Source of the DNA: CAVYTF01 sp963771435
GTDB taxonomy: Bacteria; Bacteroidota; Bacteroidia; Chitinophagales; Chitinophagaceae
Direction: 5' to 3'
Assembly: GCA_963771435.1 (NCBI GenBank)
Contig: CAVYTF010000006.1
Coordinates: 65,591 to 129,590, forward strand
Length of the DNA stretch: 64,000 nucleotides
Shown: one piece after another, positions 1 through 8,947 of the stretch
How the letters are laid out: every line of letters begins with the position of its first letter
How positions within the stretch are numbered: position 1 is the first letter of the stretch
Program-made: the position numbers and the translations under genes
Notes under the pieces: generated by a model
Told to the model about the DNA's origin: nothing
The model's database searches: none
The model's input: only the letters and a program-made list of their open reading frames with translations

Positions 1-1
1 G

Positions 2-1255
2 ATGATGGATGTAATGAGCCGGGTAGCTAAAAACCATAAACTGAAAGTGCTCTTCCACGAAAAGCCCTTTGCAGGCATAAACGGGAACGGAAAGCACAAC
101 AACTGGAGCATGGCGACCGACACAGGGGTAAACCTGCTCGCTCCCGGAAAAACGCCAAAGACAAACCTGATGTTTTTGACCTTCTTTGTTAATACCATCA
201 AAGCAGTTCATGATTATGCAGGTCTGTTAAGAGCATCCATTGCTTCTGCCGCAAACGACCACCGTCTTGGTGCGAATGAAGCGCCGCCTGCTATTATTTC
301 CGTATTTATTGGCGAATATCTAACCAAAGTGCTCAACGATATCGAAGCCCGTGTGGGTAATAAGTTTGATGAACAGGATGAAGCCATTTTAAAGCTTGAT
401 CTTCACCGCAGTATCCCCGAATTATTGCTCGACAATACCGACCGTAACCGCACCTCCCCATTTGCATTTACCGGGAACAAGTTTGAGTTTCGTGCCGTTG
501 GTTCTTCCGCAAACTGCGCCAACGCAATGATCACGCTGAATACAATTGTTGCCGAAACACTCAAAACATTTAAGAAAGAAGTTGATGAACTGATTGAAAA
601 AGGCGAGAAAAAAGAAATTGCCATCATGCACATTATTCATAAATATATTGTTGACAGTAAAAAAGTTTTGTTCGAAGGCGATGGTTATAGCGAAGCCTGG
701 GAAAAAGAAGCCGAGAAAAGAGGCTTGCCCAATGTAAAAACTACACCCCTTGCGCTCGATGCAATGATTACTGAAAAAGCGCAACATTTGTTTGAGGCCA
801 ATGGCGTTTACAATCACATTGAGCTGGAGGCGCGCCATGAAATAGAGCTGGAAAAATACATAAAGAAAGTTCAGATAGAAGCCCGCATTATGGGCAACAT
901 GGCCATCAACCACATTATTCCCATTGCCGTTAAATATCAGAATATATTGATTGAAAACATAAAGGGGTTGAAGGATGCCGGCCTGGAAAAAGAAGCTTAT
1001 ACCGCTCAATTAGAAATAATAAAAGAAATTTCCAGCCATATACAGGCTATTTATACCAAGACCGACAAAATGGTTGAAGCCCGCAAAATAGTAAATAATA
1101 TGTCTCATTCACATACCAGGGCGATTGCCTACGAAAGCCAGGTAAAAGCGCCTTTTTTTGATGAGATCCGCTATCACGTAGACAAACTCGAACATTTAGT
1201 AGCTGATGAAAACTGGACACTCCCCAAATACCGCGAAATGTTGTTCTTAAGGTAA
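2..1255 (+). CDS. glnN: Glutamine synthetase type III, C-terminal part
   Basis: This is the last 417 residues of a type III glutamine synthetase, the large (about 730 aa) form typical of Bacteroidetes that makes glutamine from glutamate, ammonia and ATP in the cytoplasm. Near the start of the visible part is GINGNGKHNNWSMATD, and further on NDHRLGANEAPPA and NRTSPFAFTGNKFEFRA, which carry substrate and nucleotide binding residues of the GS fold. The C-terminal third is helical and charged, as in GSIII. The gene enters from the left edge, so the first methionine visible at base 2 is not the true start. A strong hairpin follows the stop. The family call is secure. Confidence 0.95.
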   Translation: MMDVMSRVAKNHKLKVLFHEKPFAGINGNGKHNNWSMATDTGVNLLAPGKTPKTNLMFLTFFVNTIKAVHDYAGLLRASIASAANDHRLGANEAPPAIISVFIGEYLTKVLNDIEARVGNKFDEQDEAILKLDLHRSIPELLLDNTDRNRTSPFAFTGNKFEFRAVGSSANCANAMITLNTIVAETLKTFKKEVDELIEKGEKKEIAIMHIIHKYIVDSKKVLFEGDGYSEAWEKEAEKRGLPNVKTTPLALDAMITEKAQHLFEANGVYNHIELEARHEIELEKYIKKVQIEARIMGNMAINHIIPIAVKYQNILIENIKGLKDAGLEKEAYTAQLEIIKEISSHIQAIYTKTDKMVEARKIVNNMSHSHTRAIAYESQVKAPFFDEIRYHVDKLEHLVADENWTLPKYREMLFLR

Positions 1256-1277
1256 TAAAAAAAATAATATCCCGTTT

Positions 1278-1304
1278 AAAGATCCCGCCCACCGCGGGAT
1301 CTTT
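1278..1304 (+). terminator. Intrinsic terminator after glnN
   Basis: An 11-bp perfect stem (AAAGATCCCGC / GCGGGATCTTT) with a 5-base loop starts 23 bases after the glnN stop and is followed by a short T-rich tract. It should end the glnN transcript. Confidence 0.8.
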
Positions 1305-1456
1305 GCTTTTCAATATTACTCAAACCTTTCTCCAATATCTAAGCATAACCATATTTAATTTTAACAAACAATACCGCTCTTCTTTTCATAGATCCATTGT
1401 TATTCCCACTCACCATGATGGATACTCTATGCAAGTGCTAAGGCTATACCCGCATA

Positions 1457-1500
1457 CCTCCGTCAGTCTTCCGTCAATTCTTCGTTCATCCTTCGTCTTT
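1457..1500. repeat. 11-bp period tandem array (array H)
   Basis: Four degenerate units of 11 bp of the type CCTCCGTCAGT / CTTCCGTCAAT / TCTTCGTTCAT / CCTTCGTCTTT. The array is flanked by GCATA on the left and TATGC on the right. It lies in the roughly 340-bp gap between glnN and the nucleotidase gene, about 165 bp upstream of the latter. Apart from this array and the promoter box at 1642, I see no gene or structure between 1305 and 1666. Confidence 0.55.
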
Positions 1501-1641
1501 TATGCCTGTATTTATGGGATAATAATGAGTGAAAGGAGGGAGCAAATTGCGTTAAAGGCCAGCGTAGTAAAAGTACAAACTTTATTCAGTTTCATTGAAT
1601 TTAATTTCTTATTACACCGGTAACAAGCGGTGTTATTGCTT

Positions 1642-1649
1642 TACTTTTG
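1642..1649 (+). promoter_or_regulatory. Bacteroidetes -7 box for the nucleotidase gene
   Basis: TACTTTTG matches the Bacteroidetes sigma-factor -7 consensus TAnnTTTG and ends 17 bases before the chosen ATG. It supports the start at 1667 over the upstream in-frame extension. Confidence 0.55.
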
Positions 1650-1666
1650 CGCCTTTAGCAACAACC

Positions 1667-2185
1667 ATGGAAAGAATAATCATTGATATGGATCATGTAA
1701 TGGCTAACATTACCCAGCAATTTATTGACTGGTACCAGGAATATACAGGCGTTTCAATAGATTCTTCCTCATTATGGGGCAAATCCGAGTTGGGCAGCTT
1801 TCCAGACCCTGAACTCGTGCGGAGTTTTCTATTTAAGCCCGGCTTTTTCAGGACTGCGAAAGTGATTGAAGGCAGCCAAAAAGTAATTGCCGAACTAAAT
1901 GAAAGGTATGAAGTATTTATCGTTTCTGCGGCTATGGAGTTTCCGCAATCGCTTTCAGAAAAGCATGGCTGGCTAAAGGAGCATTTTTCTTTCATCACCT
2001 GGCAACAGGTTACTTTTTGTGGCAGCAAACGCATCGTCAAGGGCGACTACATGATAGATGACCATATAAAAAACCTTGAATTCTTTGATGGCAAAAAGAT
2101 CCTTTTTACAGCACCTCATAACGCACTTATTGAAGGATATACCCGTGCAAACAATTGGGAGGAGGTCGCGGCAATGTTTCTTTAA
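1667..2185 (+). CDS. 5'(3')-deoxyribonucleotidase family HAD phosphatase
   Basis: A 172-residue haloacid-dehalogenase-type phosphatase of the 5'(3')-deoxyribonucleotidase (NT5C) family, which removes phosphate from (deoxy)nucleoside monophosphates. The first motif is IIIDMDHVMA (the second Asp usually seen in DxDxV/T is kept as DMDHV), motif II is probably VSAA around residue 85, and motif III/IV is YMIDDHIKNLEFF. Length fits the family. The ATG at 1667 was chosen because translation of the family starts just before the DMD motif and a TAnnTTTG box lies 17 bases upstream. It is monocistronic or read through into aspS, whose own promoter follows directly. Confidence 0.85.
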   Translation: MERIIIDMDHVMANITQQFIDWYQEYTGVSIDSSSLWGKSELGSFPDPELVRSFLFKPGFFRTAKVIEGSQKVIAELNERYEVFIVSAAMEFPQSLSEKHGWLKEHFSFITWQQVTFCGSKRIVKGDYMIDDHIKNLEFFDGKKILFTAPHNALIEGYTRANNWEEVAAMFL

Positions 2186-2214
2186 GCCGGTAGCCCTTCA
2201 TTTTTTTCAATCCT

Positions 2215-2222
2215 TATCTTTG
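2215..2222 (+). promoter_or_regulatory. Bacteroidetes -7 box for aspS
   Basis: TATCTTTG, an exact TAnnTTTG match, ends 29 bases before the aspS ATG in the short gap after the nucleotidase stop. Confidence 0.55.
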
Positions 2223-2251
2223 GCGCCTTTAAAACAAATAGTATCAATTTC

Positions 2252-4079
2252 ATGTTCAGGACACACACTTGCGGAGAATTAAGAATTGAAAATATAAATG
2301 AGCAAATAAAACTTGCCGGTTGGGTACAAACGGTTCGCAAATTTGGGGCTATCACTTTTGTTGACCTTCGCGACCGGTATGGTATTACGCAGTTATTATT
2401 TGGCGAAGCACTAAATACACAACTTGCTGAAAATCCTTTAGGGCGTGAATTTGTGCTTCAGGCAACAGGAACTGTAAGCGAGCGTAGCAATAAAAATAAA
2501 AACATTCCTACCGGCGAAATAGAAATAAATGTGCAGTCATTTAAGATCCTTAACAGATCAGAAGTACCGCCTTTCACCATACAGGATGATACCGATGGTG
2601 GTGATGACCTGCGTATGAAATACCGTTTTCTTGACCTACGAAGAAATGCTGTAAAAAAAAACCTGGAACTGCGTTATGCTGTAAGCCGTAGTACGAGAAA
2701 TTATTTGCATGAAAACAATTTCATGGATATTGAAACGCCTTTTCTGATTAAATCCACACCGGAAGGCGCTCGAGATTTTGTTGTGCCTTCAGCGTATGAA
2801 CCCCGGGCAGTTTTATGCATTGCCGCAAAGCCCGCAAACGTTTAAGCAATTGCTGATGGTGAGCGGTTATGACCGTTATTATCAAATAGTAAAATGTTTT
2901 AGCGATGAGGATCTGCGGGCCGACCGGCAGCCGGAGTTTACACAAATAGACTGCGAAATGAGCTTTGTTGAGCAGGAAGACATTTTGAATATGTTTGAAG
3001 GTTTGGTAAAACGGATTTTCAGAGACGTTAAACAAATTGACTATACAGAAAAAGTGGAGCGCATGACTTGGGAAGATGCTATGTGGCATTATGGGAACGA
3101 TAAACCTGACATTCGTTTTGGCATGAAGATCTGCAATCTTAAATTTCCACAACATGCTTTCTTAAACAAGAAGAGTATGTCTTATTTAATTGACGGTGCG
3201 GACTTCCAGGTGTTTGATTCTGCTGAAACTGTTGTTGCCATTGCTGTACCGGGTTGCAGTGAGTATTCGCGCAAGCAAACGGATGAACTGATGGAATGGG
3301 TTAAACGTCCGCAGATAGGCATGAAAGGTTTGGCATTTATTAAATGCAATACAGACGGTACTTTCAAAAGCAGCATTGATAAATTTTATTCCGAAGAAAA
3401 ATTAAAGGCTATTGCTGAAGCTGCAAATGCAAAGCCAGGAGATCTAATTTTCATTCTTGCCGGCGCAGAAGAACGCACCCGCAAGGCCATCAGCGAGCTT
3501 CGTTTGGAGATGGGAAAACGTCTTGGTTTTAGAAAAGATAATGAGTTCAAACTATTGTGGGTATTGGATTTCCCGCTGTTTGAATATGATGAAGATGGCA
3601 ACCGCTGGGTGGCTCGTCATCATCCTTTCACATCGCCAAAGCCCGAGGATATTGAAGTGATGATAAACAACAACCCCGTTATTGAAAATGCTGCTGAATA
3701 TTTAAAGCATCCTTATGCCGGCATCAAAGCCAATGCTTACGACATGGTGCTGAACGGCAACGAAGTTGGCGGCGGCTCCATCCGCATTTATCAAAAAGAA
3801 CTACAGCAAAAAATGTTTGCCGCCCTCGGCATGGATGAAGCGGAACAACAACATAAGTTTGGTTTCCTGCTGGGCGCTTTTGAATATGGCGCCCCTCCCC
3901 ATGGTGGGATGGCATTTGGCTTTGACAGGCTTTGCGCCATTCTAGGCGGCAGCGAAGGCATACGCGATTTTATTGCCTTCCCAAAAAATAATTCCGGCAG
4001 GGATGTGATGCTGGATGCCCCCTCAACCATTGATGCCAAACAATTCCAGGAGTTGCAAATAAAGTTGGATCTCAAATAA
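2252..4079 (+). CDS. aspS: Aspartyl-tRNA synthetase, reading frame broken once
   Basis: Class II aspartyl-tRNA synthetase, charging tRNA-Asp. The N-terminal OB-fold anticodon-binding domain (RTHTCGELR, AGWVQTVRKFG, FVDLRDRYG) occupies roughly residues 1-110. Class II motif 1 is near MDIETPFLIKSTPEGARDF. The bacterial insertion domain is in the middle, and the C-terminal motif 3 reads GGMAFGFDRL. The frame changes at about 2792: after GARDFVVPS the protein continues one base later as RMNPGQFYALPQSPQ, the expected family sequence. Removing one G at 2792 gives 608 codons without stop. Because the enzyme is essential and the rest is well conserved, a one-base sequence error is much more likely than a real lesion. 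Confidence 0.93.
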
Positions 4080-4086
4080 AAAAATC

Positions 4087-4602
4087 ATGAAAGGCTTACT
4101 CAGTTTTTACCGCATTCTTAGTTTTATATTATTGCCCATAGCAGCCCTCATCGCGCTCTTTGGGTTTTTTGCATTGTTAGCAGCGCTTAGCAATCCCGGG
4201 TTTTTGCTTGGGGTGTTCATGCTGGCGGGCATTGTTATTTACGTTTTCACAAGCTATTCTTTTTTATCAAAAGGCATTATTGCCGGTGGGCGATGTAAGC
4301 CATCTCTGCGCGACTGGATACGCGTGAACGCCTTTGTGAGCATCGCGTTTGCCGTGCTGAGTTTTATACAAGGGCTTGTTTTTTTAAGTGACAAAAGTTT
4401 TCAAAAGCAGGCGCAGGATATGGGCATGTCTATGGCTGCCCATTCAACACACAACGCGCCAATTACTGCCGAATATATTACGCAGGTGATGAGGGGAACT
4501 ATTTATGTAATGTTTGCGCTTGCCGTTTTGCTGCTCGTGCATATCTCTCTTACTTTCCGATTGATGCGCCAACATAAAGAGGTGTTTGAAACGGAGGTTT
4601 AG
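4087..4602 (+). CDS. Hypothetical four-helix membrane protein
   Basis: A 171-residue protein that I cannot assign to a named family. Four hydrophobic segments are visible, at about residues 8-32, 38-60, 76-98 and 138-158, with a short soluble loop (residues 100-135, Met, Ala and His rich) between helices 3 and 4, and a basic C-terminal tail. It begins 7 bases after the aspS stop and may be cotranscribed with it. Its stop overlaps the stop of the convergent gene in the sequence TTAG. Confidence 0.7.
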   Translation: MKGLLSFYRILSFILLPIAALIALFGFFALLAALSNPGFLLGVFMLAGIVIYVFTSYSFLSKGIIAGGRCKPSLRDWIRVNAFVSIAFAVLSFIQGLVFLSDKSFQKQAQDMGMSMAAHSTHNAPITAEYITQVMRGTIYVMFALAVLLLVHISLTFRLMRQHKEVFETEV

Positions 4603-5227
4603 TAGGAATCTAAGTCAACTTCCTTTGTTTTGTTCCTAAATGGGAAAGTTTCCTTTCCATAAAACCAAAGAAATTTGTCAATTTCTTTCAGATTATGACC
4701 AGTCAATAAATATCTGTTTTGAAAGTCAGCAATTATTTGCTTGAATGTTGCGTAAATCCTTAAGTCAGCATTCTTAAACTTAGAAAATTTATCTTCTCTC
4801 CGATATGCAATAAGTATTTTACCAACAAAGCCATCATAAATTGGATATGCCTCTTTATTATGCCAATTACAATATTTTGTTGCAAATGAATAAAAATTTA
4901 TCCCTTTCTTTTCCTTCGATTTACCAATTCCGCTTTCCAACGCAATTTTATTAACTATTGAAGTATTCCAGCCTTTAGCGAATCGTCTATTTGTAAATTT
5001 TGGATATGCGTTGCCATACGAAAGGTTGCATAAATGTTTGTACTATAAAGATCATTTATTACAGTGGTCTTTAAAAGAATATCCTCAAGATTTTTATTTT
5101 CGGGGAATTTTTCAAACAAATTAATAATTGCTTTGTCGCCTATAAAATAGCGCTCGCTTTTATTAAACTTAGTATTATAAGTTTCTATAAGCTCATTTGT
5201 CGGGGTTTCAAGAGTTTTTATATTCAT
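4599..5227 (-). CDS. Hypothetical protein, AT-rich, reading frame broken once
   Basis: Two minus-strand pieces make one protein of about 209 residues. The first piece ends around SLKAG and the second continues as WNTSIVNKIALESGIGKSK. Adding one A to the run at 4974-4976 joins them exactly (SLKGWNTSIVNK). The protein is soluble and rich in aromatic residues (FYSFATKYCNWHN, KFLWFYGKETFPF). I do not recognise a domain. The stretch is clearly more AT-rich than aspS and rsmD around it, and it sits between a convergent core gene and a tandem array, so it may have been acquired. The stop overlaps that of the membrane protein gene. Confidence 0.65.
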
Positions 5228-5296
5228 TTTTCAAATCTACCCTCTTCCCATCATCCCACAAAACTCCCTTCCTTTCTCCCCTCAACCCTCAAAAAA

Positions 5297-5548
5297 TTGT
5301 TTTTAAGCAATTCCTTGCAGGGAATTAAGCAAAAACACGTGTTTTATACCAATTCCTTGCGGGGAAGTATATCCAAACACGTGTTTTATACCAATTCCTT
5401 GCAGGGAAGTATATTCAGACATGTGTTTCAACCCAATTCCTTGCAGGGAAGTATATCCAAACACGTGTTTCAGGCCAATTCCTTGCGGGGAAGTGTATCC
5501 AAACACGTGTTTTAGGCCAATTCCTTGCAAGGAATGGTATCAAAACAC
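5297..5548. repeat. 42-bp tandem array of alternating palindromes (array A)
   Basis: Six units of exactly 42 bp (starts at 5297, 5339, 5381, 5423, 5465, 5507). Each unit carries two inverted repeats: AAACACGTGTTT, a perfect 12-bp palindrome across the unit junction, and TTCCTTGCAGGGAA or the perfect TTCCTTGCAAGGAA in the middle. The two symmetry centres are exactly 21 bp apart, so the array has a 21-bp rhythm. Both strands are open through the array because 42 is a multiple of 3; this is not evidence of coding. The array ends 123 bp before the start of the gene at 5672. Confidence 0.95.
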
Positions 5549-5671
5549 TTTTTTAGCTTTTCTATGCAGGAACATGTGGTGAAAATTAGCATTAATAGCC
5601 CCCAAAATGAAAATTATTTTAAATTAAAATCCTACATTAGCGGGTAATTAATAACTTAAAAAATTACCATT

Positions 5672-6619
5672 ATGAAAAAAACATGGCTTTACCTCGTTAA
5701 CCCTTTTTTGCAGGGAGTTACCAACAGCTACAAAAAAGCCCTCCTCATTTCCACTTACACCAATTCTTTTTTGCTGGCAAACCAGGTCGACCCGTTTTAT
5801 GGCCCGCTGTTTACCATGTATAACCCGCTTCATCTTGCGCTGGTAAAGGCTTACAACAATTGGAAAAGCGAGGGCGGTACGCAGAAAGGCTCTACCCTCA
5901 CCGTCAGCCAGTTGCTTGGCCTGCTTACGGGCAAACTGGTTAACTGGGAACGTGATGTAACAGGCCCTTATCCTAAAGGCACGCCGGGCTATGTGGCCAT
6001 TTTTCCGCAGGGGCACAAGCCCTTTCATAATGGCAGCGAAGACCTGCGCATACAGGCGGTTGGCCAACTGGCCGGATCGCTTTCGGGCATTTTGGCGTTA
6101 GCTTCTACGTTTACGGATGTGAACACTTTTTACGGGCAGCTTACAGACGCGCGCGATGCACAGCAGGGCGATATTGGCGGCACAAAAACCAACAGCAGTG
6201 ATGTAAGCGCTGCAGTGCTTGCGGCTATGACGGCGCTGTACAGTATTCTCGGCAGTTGCATTGCGCAGTTTGCCGCCACGCCCACCGTGATCGAAGCTGT
6301 TTTTTATATGGAACTGGTGCGCAACCATGAACAATCTATTTTTACAGGTACGCTTACTGCGCTGCGCAATAAAACCATTTTCAAACACACTTTTGCGCCT
6401 GTTGATACGCTTGTATTGACCAATACGGGATTAACGGTGCTTAATTTTTTCACCTCCGCCGGTAACCATGATGCGCCGGGCATGTACACCATCATTTCCC
6501 TAAACCCCGGCGAAAGCAGAACGGTAGCGGCATCTGCCTTTGGCCCCGCCACCAATGCTTACCTGCATGTGGTGAATACTGACAATGTTGGGGAAGGGAG
6601 TTTTAAGGTGGAACTGTAG
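5672..6619 (+). CDS. Array-linked protein, helical N-terminus plus beta C-terminus
   Basis: A 315-residue protein of unknown function downstream of array A. It opens with MKKTWLYLVNPFLQGV, which is not a convincing signal peptide. Residues 1-225 look alpha-helical, with Ala/Leu-rich stretches at about 120-145 and 170-195. Residues 235-315 look like a small beta-sandwich (LVLTNTGLTVLNFF, ISLNPGESRTVAAS, AYLHVVNTD). This matches the architecture of the other two array-linked proteins (19882-20508 and 47211-48125), though I see no clear sequence similarity by eye. The ATG at 5672 follows an AT-rich leader. A self-complementary AGTAAAA element follows the stop. Confidence 0.8.
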   Translation: MKKTWLYLVNPFLQGVTNSYKKALLISTYTNSFLLANQVDPFYGPLFTMYNPLHLALVKAYNNWKSEGGTQKGSTLTVSQLLGLLTGKLVNWERDVTGPYPKGTPGYVAIFPQGHKPFHNGSEDLRIQAVGQLAGSLSGILALASTFTDVNTFYGQLTDARDAQQGDIGGTKTNSSDVSAAVLAAMTALYSILGSCIAQFAATPTVIEAVFYMELVRNHEQSIFTGTLTALRNKTIFKHTFAPVDTLVLTNTGLTVLNFFTSAGNHDAPGMYTIISLNPGESRTVAASAFGPATNAYLHVVNTDNVGEGSFKVEL

Positions 6620-6623
6620 AGGA

Positions 6624-6703
6624 GAAAAGTAAAAAGGCAAAAGTAAAAAGTAAAAAAATTGCTGCATCCCGCTTCATTTTTACTTTTTACTTTTTATTTT
6701 TTA
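6624..6703. terminator. Bidirectional hairpin made of AGTAAAA repeats
   Basis: Between two convergent genes. Several copies of AAAAGTAAAA on the left face TTTTACTTTT copies on the right, across a GC-containing loop. This can form a long AT stem ending in T on both strands and probably terminates both genes. The same repeat occurs near 26795, 34480 and 43260. Confidence 0.6.
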
Positions 6704-6705
6704 CC

Positions 6706-8061
6706 TCAAATCTTCTTCATCTTCCACCTCCCGCTTTGCAGGTAAATAAAGGAGCACGTGAAAATGACGGTCCAATAAACCCATTCCGCGCCCCAGCCCC
6801 AGGTGATGGGCAGAAATAATTTTTGCAAAACAGTGTAGGCGTAGATGCAGTAAAGCACGAGCGCGATAAGTTCTATCAGCAGGTTGATGCGTGTGTTGCC
6901 TGTGCCCGTTACGGCGTTAAGCCAGATAACTGCGGCAGACATAACAACCAGCGCGCCGGAAACCACGCGCACAACAGGTATGGCGGCATTAATAAAATCA
7001 TCGCCCTGCCCAAACACCTGCAAAAAGAAGGCAGGGGAGATGTTGAGGATGATAAACACAATGATGGCGAAACCCATGCTCATCTTCATTATTTTGAGTA
7101 TAAGCTCGATGACGCGGTGATGAAGATCCTGCCCGATAATATTGCTCACCATCATGTTGGCAGTGGAAGCAAACGCCCAGGTGATGCACCCGAACAGGCC
7201 AAAAATATTGCGCATAATGTTGGAGATGGCAAGGTCGCGCGAGCCATGATGTTCAATTAAAATATAAAAGAATTCCCAACTGCCAACGCTTATTACGAAC
7301 TGCAATATCAAGGGCGCAGATTGCGTGAGCACGAGCTTTGCATTGGCGGCGTGGTATTTTATGCGAGCAGCGATATGCAACTCTTGGGCGATATTTTTCC
7401 AGCGTATAACCGCATAAACGGTGAGAAAAGCAATAACCTCCGAAATAACAGAAGCTACCGCAGCGCCGTTAAAACCCATCTTTGGAAAACCAAAATGCCC
7501 ATAAATAAAACTATAATCGAGAAAAATATTGGCGATGGTTTCCACGAGAGAACCCCAGATAATGAGTTTGCTTCTGTTGGCGCCAACCAGCAGCGAGTTG
7601 CGGATTTGAAACATGTATAAAAAAGGCAGCCCCCAAATGCGGATATAGAGAAACTTAGTGGCCATCTGCACGTCCAGCGGGTTGATGAGAGTGGCTTTAA
7701 AAATGATGGGCGCGATGGCAAATACAATGGCAATGTCAAGCAGTGCGAACGCAAGAGCTATCAATATGCCCTGGTGAAAAAGATTGCCAATTTCGTCCAC
7801 GCGGTTTTCGCCTGCACGCCTTGCTATCAAAGCCTGCAGGCCGTTGTTTAGCCCGAAACCCATCACGGCAAAAATCAAATAAAACACGCCTGTGATACCT
7901 GCAACTGCCAGTGCCTGCTCGCTAAGGCCGCCGACAAAAATATTGTTGGTGATGAAATTTACCTGCGGTATCAAAACCGAAACGGAAATGGGCAAAGCTA
8001 TCTTTAGTATCTGCCTGTAGGATACATGTACCTGTAAATTATTAGAAGTTTTGTTTGGCAT
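6706..8061 (-). CDS. MATE family multidrug/cation exporter
   Basis: A 451-residue inner-membrane transporter of the MATE (multidrug and toxic compound extrusion) family, likely exporting organic cations or drugs against sodium or protons. About twelve hydrophobic segments are spread over the whole length in two halves. The first helix reads ILKIALPISVSVLIPQVNFITNN and the repeat of the PI/PL pattern at SAPLILQFVISVGSW marks the second half. Length is normal. A TAnnTTTG box lies only 7 bases upstream of the ATG, so the leader must be very short. The specific substrate cannot be told. Confidence 0.9.
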   Translation of the reverse strand: MPNKTSNNLQVHVSYRQILKIALPISVSVLIPQVNFITNNIFVGGLSEQALAVAGITGVFYLIFAVMGFGLNNGLQALIARRAGENRVDEIGNLFHQGILIALAFALLDIAIVFAIAPIIFKATLINPLDVQMATKFLYIRIWGLPFLYMFQIRNSLLVGANRSKLIIWGSLVETIANIFLDYSFIYGHFGFPKMGFNGAAVASVISEVIAFLTVYAVIRWKNIAQELHIAARIKYHAANAKLVLTQSAPLILQFVISVGSWEFFYILIEHHGSRDLAISNIMRNIFGLFGCITWAFASTANMMVSNIIGQDLHHRVIELILKIMKMSMGFAIIVFIILNISPAFFLQVFGQGDDFINAAIPVVRVVSGALVVMSAAVIWLNAVTGTGNTRINLLIELIALVLYCIYAYTVLQKLFLPITWGWGAEWVYWTVIFTCSFIYLQSGRWKMKKI

Positions 8062-8068
8062 GAGCGCT

Positions 8069-8076
8069 CAAAACTA
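8069..8076 (-). promoter_or_regulatory. -7 box very close to the MATE gene start
   Basis: On the minus strand this reads TAGTTTTG, an exact TAnnTTTG match, with 7 bases to the ATG. If used, the transcript would have almost no 5' leader. Confidence 0.45.
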
Positions 8077-8125
8077 CATTTCTGCCGCTAACAATTAGTA
8101 TCATTGCAAAACTGAATGGATAATT

Positions 8126-8947
8126 ATGGTTCAGAAGACTTTTGTAATTTATGGGGAAACAACCGCGGCCTGCCAATTGACGATTGAAGCGGGCAGAGAC
8201 TATCTTGCCTGTGTTCAAAAGGAAATTGACACCGGGAAGGTTGTGGCACTGGAATTATTTCAGTTTGATAAAACAGCGCCGGAGGAATTTGCAAAGCAAT
8301 TCAATAACATAAAACAGCAATCAAAATTGCTGGATCTTTCTTTTGCTGTTGTGCAAATTGTTTGGGCTAATAATGAATGTATATGCGTGCCAAATCAGTT
8401 ATATGATGAAGAAATGAGCGAAGGTTATTTGAATTTAATGTTTGGAAATGAGTATCATTCTTTAAATAAAAAAGAAGAGGCAGGCGATAAGGTTATGCTT
8501 TATCGCATGCCCGAATATCAGTATAATTTATTGCATGATAATTTTCCTGCGGCAACTTCAACGCATAAATATAATTTGATGCTTCAGGAATGGACGAAAA
8601 GGGAAACTGACGCTGATGTTGTGCAGTTGTTATTTTATACAAGCCATTTTATTTTAATGGCAATGAAAGAAAAAAAGTTGCAATTAATAAATAGTTTTTC
8701 TTATCAGACACCTGAAGATGCAGTGTATCATATCTTAAATGTTTGTACAAGACTGAGCATGGATAAAGAAAAGATTGATTTTTATTTTTCAGGTTTGCTT
8801 GATATGAAGTCAAATCTTTACAAAGAACTTTCTTTATACCTGCTGAATATAAATTTTTTGTCACCACCTTCTGAAATGCTTGCGACAGAAGGATTCAGAG
8901 AATATCCGGCGCATTATTTTTCTTCTTTTATTAATAGTTATGCATGA
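8126..8947 (+). CDS. DUF3822 family protein
   Basis: A 273-residue cytoplasmic protein of the DUF3822 family, recognised from its sequence style and its usual place directly before rsmD in Bacteroidetes. Function is unknown; the fold is thought to be actin-like. It is soluble, with no signal peptide. Its last codons overlap the rsmD start in the sequence ATGA at 8944-8947, so the two are translationally coupled and this is the first gene of the DUF3822-rsmD-bioD-lpxK-rnr run. Confidence 0.8.
   Translation: MVQKTFVIYGETTAACQLTIEAGRDYLACVQKEIDTGKVVALELFQFDKTAPEEFAKQFNNIKQQSKLLDLSFAVVQIVWANNECICVPNQLYDEEMSEGYLNLMFGNEYHSLNKKEEAGDKVMLYRMPEYQYNLLHDNFPAATSTHKYNLMLQEWTKRETDADVVQLLFYTSHFILMAMKEKKLQLINSFSYQTPEDAVYHILNVCTRLSMDKEKIDFYFSGLLDMKSNLYKELSLYLLNINFLSPPSEMLATEGFREYPAHYFSSFINSYA

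Noticed and set aside
422..1009. A 195-residue minus-strand frame under glnN
   Set aside because: It lies entirely antisense to a strongly conserved glutamine synthetase and has low-complexity Phe/Asn composition typical of shadows.
1303..1623. A 106-residue plus-strand frame between glnN and the nucleotidase gene
   Set aside because: It begins in the terminator, runs through the 11-bp array and shows no domain-like sequence.
2785..2800. Programmed frameshift in aspS
   Set aside because: No slippery heptamer or stimulating structure is evident, and many other unrelated genes in the window show the same kind of single-base break.
5297..5548. CRISPR array
   Set aside because: Units are contiguous with no unique spacers, and no cas genes are present. 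The same holds for the arrays at 20588, 27051 and 46873.
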